Below, one piece after another: positions 34,393-43,781 of a stretch of DNA of 64,000 bases (the first letter of the stretch is position 1; every line of letters starts with the position of its first letter). A model generated the notes under the pieces. The model was not told the origin of the DNA. It worked only from the letters and a program-made list of their open reading frames with translations, and made no database searches. A program made the translations under genes and the position numbers. Source of the DNA: Cardiobacteriaceae bacterium (GTDB taxonomy: Bacteria; Pseudomonadota; Gammaproteobacteria; Cardiobacteriales; Cardiobacteriaceae); the NCBI GenBank assembly GCA_017934275.1, contig JAGBJT010000008.1:1-64000 (forward strand). Direction: 5' to 3'.

Positions 34393-35172
34393 ATGAAAAA
34401 TTACGAACTTCTCGCAGAACTAAACGCTCTTTTAGATGTCAAAAATATCCGTGATTACGCACCGAACGGTTTGCAAGTTGAAGGAAAAACCGAAATCCGC
34501 AAAGTTTTAACCGCAGTTTCGGCATCAAAAGCTGCAATTGAAGAGGCGGTAAAAATTGGGGCGGATGCTTTACTTGTGCATCACGGATATTTCTGGAAAG
34601 GTGAAAATCCTGAAATTATCGGTATAAAAAAAGAGCGGATAAAACTCTTGCTCGAACACGATATCAATCTTTTTGCCTATCACTTACCGCTCGATTTACA
34701 TCCAAAACTTGGTAATAACGCGCTTATTGGTGAAGATTTAATCCGCCATTGCGGGCTTGAAAATTTCTCTCAATCATCGGAAGAAAAATTGCTATTTTTC
34801 GGCGATATTGCTCAAAACAGAGAAACACTTGCAGCAGATGCTTTGGCGGAAAAATTACACTTGATTTTTAAGCGAAAACCGCAATATGTCGGCGGCTTAC
34901 ATCGCAAGAATGAACAGAAAATTCGCCGTATTGCTTGGTGTAGTGGAGCGGCACAAGATTTTTTATCCGAGGCGGTCAAATTAGAGGCAGACGCTTTTAT
35001 CAGCGGTGAATATGCCGAACGGACATATCACGAAGCTTGTGAATACGGAATTTTTTATTTTTCTTGCGGACATCACGCGACCGAACGCGGTGGTGTTAAG
35101 GCTTTATCTACATATTTACGCGAACAGTATTGCTTGGAGAGCAGTTTTTATGATCAAGAAAACCCATTCTGA
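34393..35172 (+). CDS. Nif3/YbgI-like dinuclear-metal hexameric protein
   Basis: A 259-aa member of the NIF3 family (E. coli YbgI, now also called NifQ-like GTP cyclohydrolase I type 2 in some databases). Metal-binding residues are visible: VHHGYFWK near 65-72 and the C-terminal FSCGHHATERGGV near 219. ATG 34393 begins MKNYELLAELNALLD; the frame extends upstream through a TTG but without support. Function is unsettled. The 3' end overlaps sspA by 23 bases in another frame, suggesting coupled translation with sspA. Confidence 0.85.
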   Translation: MKNYELLAELNALLDVKNIRDYAPNGLQVEGKTEIRKVLTAVSASKAAIEEAVKIGADALLVHHGYFWKGENPEIIGIKKERIKLLLEHDINLFAYHLPLDLHPKLGNNALIGEDLIRHCGLENFSQSSEEKLLFFGDIAQNRETLAADALAEKLHLIFKRKPQYVGGLHRKNEQKIRRIAWCSGAAQDFLSEAVKLEADAFISGEYAERTYHEACEYGIFYFSCGHHATERGGVKALSTYLREQYCLESSFYDQENPF

Positions 35173-35977
35173 TTTCATCGACGATGATTTTGATTTAGAC
35201 GACAAAGATGCCGATTTATCGCTTGGTTCTTTGGTTTTATATTCAAGTCCGCGTGATATTTTTAGCCACCGTATCCGTTTAATTAGCAGTATCAAAAAGC
35301 TCGAAATAACCATTCAAGACATTGATTTATCTAATCCCGATGTTCGTAGTTCTTATATGACATTGCACGAAGTTGAGGCTCTGCCTTTAATTTCCGACCA
35401 CAATTTCAGAATTTACGGCGACCGTGTTTTGGCGGAATATTTAGATGAACGCTTTCCGCATCCGAATTTAATGCCGATTGAAGCTAGCAAACGGGCGATT
35501 ATTCGCTTGTTCTGTTCGGCAATTGAGGATAGTTGGTATCACAGTGCGGTCGTTTTAGAACACGACATCATTCCAAACAAAAACCGTCTCGGCGGTAAAA
35601 AACCGACTGCGGCAGAGAAAAACCGTATCCGTAAAGAATTGATTGAGGAAATCAAAATATTTTTCCATAGCTTCAAAGCGGAAAACTACGGCAAATTCCT
35701 GATGAATGATGAGCTTAATCTGGTTGATTGCAGCATTTTGCCGATTTTGTGGCGGCTCGGTGCTTGCGGTATTGAGCTTCCTGATAACGCATCTTGGGCA
35801 AACACAATCCGTCGCTATATGAAACATCATTTCGAGCAAGAATATTTCTTAAATTCGCTTTCTCGTTATGAAAGAGAGCTGCCGCAACTAGAAGCGGATA
35901 AAGAAATTATTGAGGAAGAAGAAGCTCCGAAAAAACGCAAAAAAGCTACGAAAAAAACTGCGGAAAAGGAAAACTAA
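35150..35977 (+). CDS. sspA: Stringent starvation protein A
   Basis: A glutathione-S-transferase-fold RNA polymerase partner involved in stationary-phase and acid-stress transcription. The start is placed at ATG 35150 (MIKKTHSDF), with GGAG ten bases upstream, giving 275 aa. The thioredoxin-like part begins LVLYSSPRDIFSHRIRL; the diagnostic AEYLDERFPHPNLMP matches E. coli SspA. There is an acidic N-terminal extension (DDDFDLDDKDAD) and a K/E-rich C-terminal tail not found in E. coli. sspB follows directly. Confidence 0.92.
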   Translation: MIKKTHSDFIDDDFDLDDKDADLSLGSLVLYSSPRDIFSHRIRLISSIKKLEITIQDIDLSNPDVRSSYMTLHEVEALPLISDHNFRIYGDRVLAEYLDERFPHPNLMPIEASKRAIIRLFCSAIEDSWYHSAVVLEHDIIPNKNRLGGKKPTAAEKNRIRKELIEEIKIFFHSFKAENYGKFLMNDELNLVDCSILPILWRLGACGIELPDNASWANTIRRYMKHHFEQEYFLNSLSRYERELPQLEADKEIIEEEEAPKKRKKATKKTAEKEN

Positions 35978-36409
35978 ATGACGGAAAAAGCGACGATACC
36001 TGACCGTAAGCCCTATCTTTTGCGTGCGATTTATGAATGGATTTGCGATTGTGATTGCACACCGCAATTGTTATTGGAAGATTTTGCCGAAACTGGTGCG
36101 ACAAGCGGTATTCCCGCAGAATTCTGCAAAGAAAAGCAATTAGTTTTGAATGTTTCTCCGACCGCGACTAGAAATTTTGAAATTACCAACGACGGTTATG
36201 TTTATTTCGACACGCGTTTTTCAGGAATTGAGCATTCGATTGCTATTGATACGAATGTAATTGCGGGGATTTTTGCCCGTGAAAATTACGAGGGAATGCA
36301 GTTTGCAACTAGCGCACCGAAACCCGCACCAGAAGAAGATGATGACAAAAAGCAAAAAACGCCAAACTCAGAAACACAAAATTCCTCGCCGTTTCGGATT
36401 GTGAAATAG
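35978..36409 (+). CDS. sspB: ClpXP protease specificity-enhancing factor SspB
   Basis: Adaptor that tethers ssrA-tagged peptides to ClpXP. A 143-aa protein with the SspB core (RKPYLLRAIYEWICDCDCTPQLL, RFSGIEHSIAI), an acidic flexible linker, and a C-terminal FRIVK tail. That tail equals the ClpX-docking XB motif (LRVVK in E. coli), so the adaptor layout is intact. It starts one base after the sspA stop. Confidence 0.93.
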   Translation: MTEKATIPDRKPYLLRAIYEWICDCDCTPQLLLEDFAETGATSGIPAEFCKEKQLVLNVSPTATRNFEITNDGYVYFDTRFSGIEHSIAIDTNVIAGIFARENYEGMQFATSAPKPAPEEDDDKKQKTPNSETQNSSPFRIVK

Positions 36410-36416
36410 CCAAGTT

Positions 36417-36440
36417 CTAGCCACCGCGAGTGGCTTTTTT
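36417..36440 (+). terminator. Terminator after sspB
   Basis: Stem AGCCAC/GTGGCT, loop CGCGA, then six T. It ends the nif3-sspA-sspB unit before priA. Confidence 0.85.
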
Positions 36441-36458
36441 ATTGCCGAAGAGGGTGAA

Positions 36459-38708
36459 ATGTCGCAGTTAGATTTTGGCTTTGATACTGAAATAACGGAT
36501 AAAACAGAGGAAGAACAAGCGCGAAATTTCGTCTGTGAGATTGATTTGCTAGTTGCGCCATTTGCCCGTTATAGCTATGCCTCGGAAAAGGAATTACCGC
36601 CGAATTTGCGCGTTTTAGTGCCGCTTGGAAAAAATCGCCGTGTTTTGGGAATGACTTCGGGAATTTACCGTGAATACAAGGCAGATACGGACGGCAAAAA
36701 ACTTAAAAGCATCACGGCGGTGATTGATACAAAAGAATTGATTTCCGAGAAAAATCGGCAATTTCTGCAATATCTCGCGACTTATTACCAAGCGAATTTC
36801 GGCGAAGTTTTGGCTCTGGCTTTACCGAACTTACTCCTCGATAGCAAAAAAATCACCGCACAAGATGCGGTTTTCCGCACGCAAGATGAAATTAAAAAAA
36901 GCATTTTTTACCGTCTAACAACAGCAGGAGAGCAGGCTTTATCAACGGAAAAAATCGGTAAAAAACAACGGCAATGCTTGGAAAAACTGGCAAATTCCGA
37001 CTTAGCGCAAGAACAAATAGCCGATAAGAAATATTGCCGCGAATTAGAAACACGCGGCTTAATTGCGCAATGTGAAGAAAAAACGCTTCGCGAAGAAGAA
37101 ACAATCGAGCTCAACTCCGAACAAAATGCGGCTCTCACCGTTCTTTTAGAGAAAAAAGATTTTTCGGTATCCGTGCTTTACGGAGTTACAGGTTCAGGAA
37201 AAACCGAGGTGTATATCGCTTGGATTCGAGAAATTCTTAACTCTAATTCCCAAGCGCAAATTCTGTTACTCGCCCCTGAAATCGCCCTTGCCGACACGCT
37301 TTATCGCAGATTAAGCAAGCGTCTTGCGGTAGAAATTGCGCTGGAACATAGTGCTAAAACCAATCAGCAACGATTTATGGCGCGTAAAGCGGTAAAAAAC
37401 GGACAAGCGCGAGTTTTAATCGGCACTCGTTCAGCAATTTTTGCGGATTTTGCCGCTCTGGACGCGGTGATTGTCGATGAATGCCACGATTTGTCTTATA
37501 AGCAAATGGAAAACTTGCGCTACAACGCCCGCGATATGGCAATTGCAATGGCAAAACTCCGCAATATTCCCGTGCTTCTCGGTTCGGCAACTCCGCTAGT
37601 CGAAACTTGGCGACAAATTGAAGATAAAAATTGGCAGCTCATCGCATTGGAAAACCGCGCGCTTACTAACCAAAAAGCGGAAATCACTTTGGACAATATT
37701 CGCGATGTTGATTTGATTGACGGTTTTTCAGCGCGACTTTTACGGGAAATCAACCGTCGTTTGCAAAATAAAGAGCAGGTTTTGTTATTTCTTAATCGCC
37801 GCGGCTACGCTCCCGTGCTTTTTTGCAGCAGTTGTGATTGGAAAAGCGAATGCACGGCTTGCGATTGCCGAATGATTGCGCATTTGGACACGGCAAAAAT
37901 GCACTGTCATCATTGCGGACGGGTGCAAAATCTGCCGATTTTCTGCCCACAATGCGGAGCTGATGATTTACGGCTTCTCGGTTTCGGAACGCAAAGAGTT
38001 GAGCAAGCACTCATACGGCATTTCCCCAAAGCAAGAGTTTTACGAGTAGATACCGACAATGCGGGAACAAACAAGCAATTTCGTGAATTGATTGCCGAAA
38101 TTGAGCGCGGTGAAGCTGATTTGATTGTCGGGACGCAGTGGCTTAGTAAAGGTCATCATTTCCCAAATTTACAAATGGTTGCGGTGCTGGACGCAGATAG
38201 CGCGTTTTACAGTCAGGATTACCGCGCCGAAGAACGGCTCGCGCAAATGCTCGTGCAAGTCGGTGGTAGGGCAGGGCGAGAAAGTCGCGGACATATTTGG
38301 ATTCAAACTTCGCTGGTAGAAAAAGAGGTTTTTCAGGTACTCAATCGCTCTTATCAGGAAGAAGCACGGCGGCAACTGGCAATCCGCAAAATGGAAGAAT
38401 TTCCACCGTATTGCGCCTACGCTTTTATTTTCGCTCTGCATTCTGATGTTGCCGTGGCAACGGATTTTTTAAGCGTATTACGGCAGGAAATCGCAAATAA
38501 CGATATTTCTGATATCGAAATTCTGGGACCAATTCCCGCTTTGATGAGTAGGAAAAACCGTAAATATCGCGTGGAATTGCTGATAAAAGCTGGGCGTAAA
38601 GCACAAATGCAGCGGGCATTACCTGAAATTCGCAAAATCATCGCCAAAATGCCGAAAAAATCGGCAGTTGCGGTTTATTTTGATGTTGATCCGCTGGTTT
38701 TTGAGTGA
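36459..38708 (+). CDS. priA: Primosomal protein N' (PriA helicase)
   Basis: Restarts stalled replication forks. A 749-aa SF2 helicase. The N-terminal DNA-binding region is followed by Walker A GVTGSGKTE near 241, a DECH box near 338, and the two zinc-binding clusters typical of PriA (CSSCDWKSECTAC...CHHCGR...CPQCGA, about 451-491). The helicase C block GTQWLSKGHHFPNL and GRAGRESRGH are present. A small acidic N-terminal stretch precedes the core. Read alone; stable RNA genes follow. Confidence 0.97.
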   Translation: MSQLDFGFDTEITDKTEEEQARNFVCEIDLLVAPFARYSYASEKELPPNLRVLVPLGKNRRVLGMTSGIYREYKADTDGKKLKSITAVIDTKELISEKNRQFLQYLATYYQANFGEVLALALPNLLLDSKKITAQDAVFRTQDEIKKSIFYRLTTAGEQALSTEKIGKKQRQCLEKLANSDLAQEQIADKKYCRELETRGLIAQCEEKTLREEETIELNSEQNAALTVLLEKKDFSVSVLYGVTGSGKTEVYIAWIREILNSNSQAQILLLAPEIALADTLYRRLSKRLAVEIALEHSAKTNQQRFMARKAVKNGQARVLIGTRSAIFADFAALDAVIVDECHDLSYKQMENLRYNARDMAIAMAKLRNIPVLLGSATPLVETWRQIEDKNWQLIALENRALTNQKAEITLDNIRDVDLIDGFSARLLREINRRLQNKEQVLLFLNRRGYAPVLFCSSCDWKSECTACDCRMIAHLDTAKMHCHHCGRVQNLPIFCPQCGADDLRLLGFGTQRVEQALIRHFPKARVLRVDTDNAGTNKQFRELIAEIERGEADLIVGTQWLSKGHHFPNLQMVAVLDADSAFYSQDYRAEERLAQMLVQVGGRAGRESRGHIWIQTSLVEKEVFQVLNRSYQEEARRQLAIRKMEEFPPYCAYAFIFALHSDVAVATDFLSVLRQEIANNDISDIEILGPIPALMSRKNRKYRVELLIKAGRKAQMQRALPEIRKIIAKMPKKSAVAVYFDVDPLVFE

Positions 38709-38777
38709 TTTTTCTTGCGAAAAAATGCGGTTGGAGACTGCGTTTGAGTAAAAAATAGCGAAAAAATAGAAAAAACA

Positions 38778-38805
38778 TTGCAAAGTTAAAAAATATCGTT
38801 ATACT
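38778..38805 (+). promoter_or_regulatory. Promoter of the tRNA-Val/tRNA-Asp unit
   Basis: A -35 box TTGCAA, a 16-bp spacer and a -10 box TATACT are followed by the GC-rich discriminator GCGCAGC, the usual form for growth-rate-controlled tRNA promoters. Confidence 0.75.
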
Positions 38806-38820
38806 GCGCAGCTCTTTTTT

Positions 38821-38896
38821 GGACGCTTAGCTCAATTGGTAGAGCATCGCCCTTACAAGGCGAGGGTTATAGGTTCGAGTCCTATAGCGTCCACCA
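38821..38896 (+). tRNA. tRNA-Val (TAC)
   Basis: GGACGCT pairs with AGCGTCC, with CCA encoded. The anticodon arm TCGCC-CTTACAA-GGCGA gives anticodon UAC. Six bases separate it from tRNA-Asp. Confidence 0.97.
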
Positions 38897-38902
38897 GTTC
38901 TT

Positions 38903-38979
38903 GGAGCGGTAGTTCAGCTGGTTAGAATACCTGCCTGTCACGCAGGGGGTCGCGGGTTCGAGTCCCGTCCGTTCCGCCA
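38903..38979 (+). tRNA. tRNA-Asp (GTC)
   Basis: GGAGCGG pairs with CCGTTCC (one G-T pair), with CCA encoded. The anticodon arm CCTGC-CTGTCAC-GCAGG gives GUC. Confidence 0.97.
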
Positions 38980-38986
38980 AATTTGA

Positions 38987-39016
38987 AAATCCACCTTTAA
39001 CGAGGTGGATTTTTTT
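38987..39016 (+). terminator. Terminator after tRNA-Asp
   Basis: Stem AATCCACCT/AGGTGGATT with a six-base loop, then T-rich sequence. Confidence 0.85.
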
Positions 39017-39035
39017 ATGCCTTTTATTTCGACCA

Positions 39036-39070
39036 TAAAAAAATCCCGTCGCCTCAGACGGGATTTTTTT
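39036..39070. terminator. Bidirectional terminator, mainly for pgk
   Basis: A 10-bp stem AAATCCCGTC/GACGGGATTT with loop GCCTCA, an A-run on the left and a T-run on the right. It lies 17 bases past the pgk stop. Confidence 0.85.
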
Positions 39071-39086
39071 ATGGCTAATTGTTTTG

Positions 39087-40253
39087 TTAGCGCAGAATTT
39101 CAACACCAGGAAGTTTTTTACCTTCGAGATATTCGAGCATTGAACCGCCGCCTGTGGAGATGTAATCGATTTTGTCGCTTACACCGAATTGTTGCACTGC
39201 TGCGATGGTGTCGCCGCCGCCGACAAATGAAAATGCAGTTGATTTTGCTACCGCATCGCAGAGCGTTTTTGTTCCTTCGGCAAATGCAGGAAATTCGAAT
39301 ACTCCAACTGGACCGTTCCATACGATAGTTTTCATTTCTGATGCGGTGCGAGCGTATTGCGCGGCAGTTTGCGGACCGATATCCATAATGAGTTCGTTAT
39401 CTGCTACATCTTCCACCGATTTCACTTGCATTTTTGCTTCGGCAGAAAATTCATCACCGACAACGACATCGACGGGAAGCGGAATTGAGATGCCGCGAGC
39501 TTTTGCTTTTTCGAGCATTTGCCGTGCTTCTTCGACTAAATCTGGTTCATATAGCGATCCGCCGACGGAATAACCTTTGGCAACAAGGAAAGTATTTGCG
39601 ATACCGCCACCTGGAATGAGGATATCGACTTTATCAAGCAGTGATTGCAAAATGCTTAATTTGGTGGAAACCTTTGAGCCACCGACAATTGCGAGCATCG
39701 GACGAGTTGGATTTTGCAAAATTTTGTCGAGAGTTTCGACTTCTTGTTGCACGAGAAGTCCTGCGCAAGATACGGCGATTTTTTCCGCCACACCGACGGT
39801 TGAAGCTTGGGCACGATGCACAACACCGAAACCGTCGCTAACAAAAACATCGCCGAGTTTGGCGTATTTTTCAGAGAGTTCGGGGCAGTTTTTCTTTTCG
39901 CCCTTGTTGAAGCGGACATTTTCCAGCAGCACGATTTTGCCGTCAGCTACTTGCGGTGGATTGTCTAAATAATCTTTGATGAGTGGAATTTCTTCGCCGA
40001 GAAGTTGGCTTAAATGCGCGGCAACTGGCGCAAGGGAAAAAGCTTCGTCGAATTCGCCTTCGGTTGGTCTACCGAAGTGCGCCATTATCAAAATTGCCGC
40101 TGCGCCTTTTTCTCGCGCGAGTTTGATAGTTGGCAGAGCGGCGGTGATGCGGGCATCGCTGGTAACTTTTCCGTCTTTAACGGGGACATTGAGATCTAAC
40201 CGCATTAAAACTCTTTTGCCTTGAATGTCGGTATTTGCAAGAGTTCTCATCAT
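39087..40253 (-). CDS. pgk: Phosphoglycerate kinase
   Basis: Glycolytic ATP-forming step between 1,3-bisphosphoglycerate and 3-phosphoglycerate. The 388-aa protein has [15 protein letters not shown] near 14-28, MAHFGRP near 58, [13 protein letters not shown] near 110, and the nucleotide-binding GGGDTIAAV block near 351. Starts with a double Met. It is not linked to gap, fba or tkt as in many relatives. Confidence 0.97.
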   Translation of the reverse strand: MMRTLANTDIQGKRVLMRLDLNVPVKDGKVTSDARITAALPTIKLAREKGAAAILIMAHFGRPTEGEFDEAFSLAPVAAHLSQLLGEEIPLIKDYLDNPPQVADGKIVLLENVRFNKGEKKNCPELSEKYAKLGDVFVSDGFGVVHRAQASTVGVAEKIAVSCAGLLVQQEVETLDKILQNPTRPMLAIVGGSKVSTKLSILQSLLDKVDILIPGGGIANTFLVAKGYSVGGSLYEPDLVEEARQMLEKAKARGISIPLPVDVVVGDEFSAEAKMQVKSVEDVADNELIMDIGPQTAAQYARTASEMKTIVWNGPVGVFEFPAFAEGTKTLCDAVAKSTAFSFVGGGDTIAAVQQFGVSDKIDYISTGGGSMLEYLEGKKLPGVEILR

Positions 40254-40325
40254 TTTCTCCTTGAATTTGAAATTGAAGTTGAAGGGTGAAAAATTCCTAA
40301 AACGCAGATTGGCGAAATTTTATTT

Positions 40326-41120
40326 CTAACCGAGTAAAAGGCTGTCGTCGCTTACTTCTGTTCCGTGTTTGCGTTCGAATAGTTTGAGTAAATCGGAAAC
40401 TTCATATTTTTTCCGTTCCTCACCGCCGATGTCGAAGACTAATTGTCCGCGGTGCAGCATTACCGTTCTTGTTCCAAAATCCAGTGCCTGCCGCATACTG
40501 TGGGTAACCATCAAAGTTGTGAGTTTTTTCTCCGCAACAATTTCGGCGGTGAGTTTGAGGACAAAATCAGCGGTTTTAGGGTCGAGCGCGGCGGTATGTT
40601 CGTCGAGAAGCAAAATCGAGGACGGCCTCAAACTTGCCATCAACAAACTTACCGCTTGCCGTTGTCCGCCCGAAAGTAAGCCGATACGGTCTGAAAGACG
40701 GTTTTCTAATCCGAGATTGAGCGCGGCAAGAGTTTCGCGAAAACGGCTGATATAGCGTTGTTTTACCGCTGGCGCAAGACCGCGCCGTGTTCCGCGTTTC
40801 ATCGCGAGAGCAAGATTTTCTTCGATTGTGAGTCCGCTACAAGTTCCCGCTACTGGATCTTGAAAAACTCTGGCGACCAAACGCGAACGCTCGGTAAGTG
40901 AAAGACGGCTTAAATCTTGTCCGTCGATGATGATTTTTCCGCTATCGGGCGTGATTTCACCCGCAATTGCATTCAGCAAAGTCGATTTTCCCGCTCCGTT
41001 ACTACCGATAACCGAAACGAATTCTCCTGCGGTTAATTCGAGGGAAAGTCCGCGTAAAACCTTGTTTTCGAGTGGAGTGTGCGGATTGAAAGTTTTGTAG
41101 AGATTTTGCGCGCTAATCAT
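40326..41120 (-). CDS. ABC transporter ATP-binding protein (TrpZ/YtmN-like class)
   Basis: A 264-aa ATPase with Walker A GSNGAGKST near 39, signature LLSGGQRQAV near 148, Walker B SILLLDEH near 168 and the switch His in VTHSMRQ. Its partner is the LivH-like permease immediately upstream, overlapping by 4 bases (ATGA). This pair resembles the tryptophan/tyrosine-type importer whose binding protein belongs to ABC_sub_bind, but no binding protein gene is in the window. The substrate is not predictable. Confidence 0.85.
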   Translation of the reverse strand: MISAQNLYKTFNPHTPLENKVLRGLSLELTAGEFVSVIGSNGAGKSTLLNAIAGEITPDSGKIIIDGQDLSRLSLTERSRLVARVFQDPVAGTCSGLTIEENLALAMKRGTRRGLAPAVKQRYISRFRETLAALNLGLENRLSDRIGLLSGGQRQAVSLLMASLRPSSILLLDEHTAALDPKTADFVLKLTAEIVAEKKLTTLMVTHSMRQALDFGTRTVMLHRGQLVFDIGGEERKKYEVSDLLKLFERKHGTEVSDDSLLLG

Positions 41121-42061
41121 TTTTCCTCCGCGGTTTTTGCCGTAGAACGGGGAAATTTTCGGCGGTAAAAATTAAGGAAAAATCCGCGAATACTGCCGAA
41201 TTTAATCGCGATGAGCATCAAAATTGCGGTTAAAAGATTTATGTCGCCAGGTAGAAGATGCAAAGTGTCGCCCATCGTTTCCAGCGCAATTGCAACGATT
41301 AAACGGAATAAAACGCTACCGATGATGCAGGCGATAAGCGCGGTCGCGACTTTTTTCGGATTTAATACCGCCTCGCCGCCGATTAGAGATGCAAGTCCAA
41401 TCACCAAAATTCCTATTCCCGCACCAACATCCGCCGCCTGCCTACTTTGCGCGAACATCGCCCCCGCCAAAGCAACTAGCGCATTTGCGATGGCAATCCC
41501 GAGAATAATCATCGCACCCGTCGAAATTCCTTGCGCCCGTGCCATTCTGCTATTTGCACCAGTCGCCCGCATTGCAAGCCCAGTTTCGGATTTCATAAAG
41601 AGATAAAGCAGAACGGTAACCGCTAGAACAATCAGCGCAAAAACAATCACGGGAACAAGTGCGTAATGCAAATTTGGAGCATTGTCAGATAAAGCCGATA
41701 ACACGCTAGAACGGCCACCGAGCGGTAAATTTGGTCGCCCCATAATCCGCAAATTTATCGAATACAGGGCGTACATCACCAAAATCGAGGCGAGTAAGTG
41801 CATTATTTTTAGCCCGACATTCAAAAACCCCGTAACCGCACCTGCAATAAAACCAGTCATAGCCGCAATTAAGCTTGCAAACCAAGGGTTAAAACCGTGA
41901 ATAATCAACACAATCGCAACCGCGCCACCAAGCGGAAATGTGCCTTCTACGGTGAGATCGGGAAAATCAAGAATTCGAAACGATAAATAAATGGAAAAAG
42001 CAACGAGAGAGTAGATAAGACCGCTTTCAAGCGCGCCGTAAAAAGCAATTTGATTGAGCAT
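41117..42061 (-). CDS. ABC transporter permease, branched-chain/LivH-like fold
   Basis: A 314-aa membrane protein with about eight to nine helices and the signature stretch FRILDFPDLTVEGTFPLGGAV near 29 and ATGANSRMARAQGI near 167, typical for the putative tryptophan/tyrosine importer permease family. First gene of a two-gene unit with the ATPase. The region 42062-42211 upstream must hold its promoter, and I see no clear -10/-35 pair on the minus strand. Confidence 0.85.
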   Translation of the reverse strand: MLNQIAFYGALESGLIYSLVAFSIYLSFRILDFPDLTVEGTFPLGGAVAIVLIIHGFNPWFASLIAAMTGFIAGAVTGFLNVGLKIMHLLASILVMYALYSINLRIMGRPNLPLGGRSSVLSALSDNAPNLHYALVPVIVFALIVLAVTVLLYLFMKSETGLAMRATGANSRMARAQGISTGAMIILGIAIANALVALAGAMFAQSRQAADVGAGIGILVIGLASLIGGEAVLNPKKVATALIACIIGSVLFRLIVAIALETMGDTLHLLPGDINLLTAILMLIAIKFGSIRGFFLNFYRRKFPRSTAKTAEEK

Positions 42062-42211
42062 ATTGGTTTGTCGGTGAAAAATCGGTAAATGTAAGTTGAT
42101 AAGTTTGCACTATAGAGATTGTCATTCGCGAAAAGTTAGTAAAAATGCGGTCAAACAGAGAACTTTCGCCAGCAAAAATTGTCAGTTTTCGGAATTTATA
42201 AGAAAAAATAT

Positions 42212-42240
42212 TTGACATTTGCTGAAAAGAAATGTTTAAT
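42212..42240 (+). promoter_or_regulatory. Promoter of tRNA-Phe
   Basis: A consensus -35 TTGACA, exact 17-bp spacer and -10 TTTAAT, followed by the discriminator GCGCGCCC. Strong and probably under stringent control. Confidence 0.85.
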
Positions 42241-42256
42241 GCGCGCCCTCTTTAAC

Positions 42257-42332
<76 letters not shown>

Positions 42333-42406
42333 TCAGAATTTATCTCTCTTCGTTTTTATTCATATTTTTTTCTTATGACGAAGAATTTTCGAAAGGTTTA
42401 ATTTTT

Positions 42407-42640
42407 ATGTCTCGCACCTGTCAAGTAACTGGTAAAAAACCACAAGTGGGAAATAAAGTTTCTCACGCCAATAACAAAACCAAGCGTCGTTTTCTCCCTA
42501 ACATTCAAGAGCATCGTTTTTGGCTGGAAAGCGAAAAGCGTTTTATTAAATTGAAAGTTAGTGCTCACGGAATGCGAGTTATCGACAAACGCGGTGTTGA
42601 TGCGGTTGTTGCTGAACTTCGCGAACGCGGCGAAATTTGA
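42407..42640 (+). CDS. rpmB: 50S ribosomal protein L28
   Basis: A 77-aa ribosomal protein. ATG 42407 begins [16 protein letters not shown], the invariant L28 start, and [13 protein letters not shown] follows. The open frame extends further upstream over tRNA-Phe but that part is not coding. AAAGG site ten bases upstream. rpmG follows after 21 bases, as in E. coli. Confidence 0.97.
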   Translation: MSRTCQVTGKKPQVGNKVSHANNKTKRRFLPNIQEHRFWLESEKRFIKLKVSAHGMRVIDKRGVDAVVAELRERGEI

Positions 42641-42661
42641 TTTTTTTGAGGAGTAAGCGAA

Positions 42662-42832
42662 ATGGCGAAGAAAAATATCCGTGAAAAAATTCGTTTAGTT
42701 TCTTCCGAAGGCACTGGTCATTTTTACACCACGACCAAAAATAAAAGAAATATGCCTGAAAAGATGGAAATTAAAAAATACGATCCAGTTGCTCGCAAAC
42801 ACTGCATTTATAAAGAAGCAAAAATCAAGTAA
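42662..42832 (+). CDS. rpmG: 50S ribosomal protein L33
   Basis: A 56-aa protein, [20 protein letters not shown] onwards, with [20 protein letters not shown] and [14 protein letters not shown] at the end. This is the L33 type lacking the zinc-binding CxxC pairs. A GAGGAG site precedes the ATG, and a terminator follows the stop. Confidence 0.96.
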   Translation: MAKKNIREKIRLVSSEGTGHFYTTTKNKRNMPEKMEIKKYDPVARKHCIYKEAKIK

Positions 42833-42868
42833 TTCTTTATTAAGTAACTGATGTTTCATAGCAAGATT

Positions 42869-42891
42869 GACCCGCTACGGCGGGTTTTTTT
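42869..42891 (+). terminator. Terminator after rpmG
   Basis: Stem ACCCGC/GCGGGT with loop TACG, then seven T. Confidence 0.88.
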
Positions 42892-42917
42892 ATGCTCCAT
42901 AGAGGATTAGTTTTTCG

Positions 42918-43769
42918 ATGGAAAAATTGCTCGCGCTTAAAAATATTTCGCTTAATTTCGGTCGCAGACGGATTTTGAATTCGGTGAATTTAGAGCTTTC
43001 TCGCGGTGAGATTGTGGCGATAACAGGTTCAAACGGTGTGGGGAAGACTAGCGTTTTATCCCTGATTGCTGGAAACATTACGGCGGATAGCGGTGAAATT
43101 GAATTTGCAAAATCGGCGCGCTCGGTGGTTTTTGTAGCGGATAAACCTGCCCTATATCCCGATTGGACGGTAGAAAATTTTCTCTGCTGGAACGCGCAAA
43201 TGCTGGCGGCTGACGGTAATAGCGCGAAAAGATTTGATGTCGAAACGGTTATTCGTGCTTGTTCTTTATCTTCGGTGCTCACGGATAAATGCGGTTTGCT
43301 TTCCCACGGATTTCGCCAACGGGTTGCGCTTGCGGTTGGACTTTTGGCAAATCCTGATATTTTGCTGTTAGACGAGCCTGGTAACGGTTTAGATCCCGCG
43401 CAACGCTTGGAACTTGGAAATATTTTGCGCACATTGCGGCAAGAGACGGCGATTTTGATGGTGCATCACGATTTGGGCGAAGTATGCAAGCTCTCTGACC
43501 GTATTTACGATTTAGATAACGGTGAATTTTTAGAAATTGCGCTGCCAAGCGGTGAATTTATTTGTGCTGAATGGGATAGTGCGGAACTTGCGGCGGATTC
43601 TGATTGGCAAGATGAAAATTTTGCGCTTTATTTTTGCGAAAGCGATGCGCGGCAGGAAAAAATTAAAAAACTTGCATCAACTCACGGTTTGCTTGCGATT
43701 TATCAGGAATATCCTGCGCGGGCTTTGCAAATTCGCCGTGATGCTTTGCGTAAGAAAAAAGCGGCTTAA
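42918..43769 (+). CDS. ABC-2 type exporter ATP-binding protein
   Basis: A 283-aa ATPase with Walker A GSNGVGKTS near 37, Walker B PDILLLDEPGNGLDP near 148 and switch VHHDLGEV. The signature motif is weak (LLSHGFRQRVALA in place of LSGGQ), a variation seen in ABC-2 exporter ATPases such as those for gliding and nitrous-oxide loci. The C-terminal ~70 residues form an extra domain. Partner permease starts 12 bases downstream. Substrate unknown. Confidence 0.85.
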   Translation: MEKLLALKNISLNFGRRRILNSVNLELSRGEIVAITGSNGVGKTSVLSLIAGNITADSGEIEFAKSARSVVFVADKPALYPDWTVENFLCWNAQMLAADGNSAKRFDVETVIRACSLSSVLTDKCGLLSHGFRQRVALAVGLLANPDILLLDEPGNGLDPAQRLELGNILRTLRQETAILMVHHDLGEVCKLSDRIYDLDNGEFLEIALPSGEFICAEWDSAELAADSDWQDENFALYFCESDARQEKIKKLASTHGLLAIYQEYPARALQIRRDALRKKKAA

Positions 43770-43781
43770 TTTTGGGAGATG

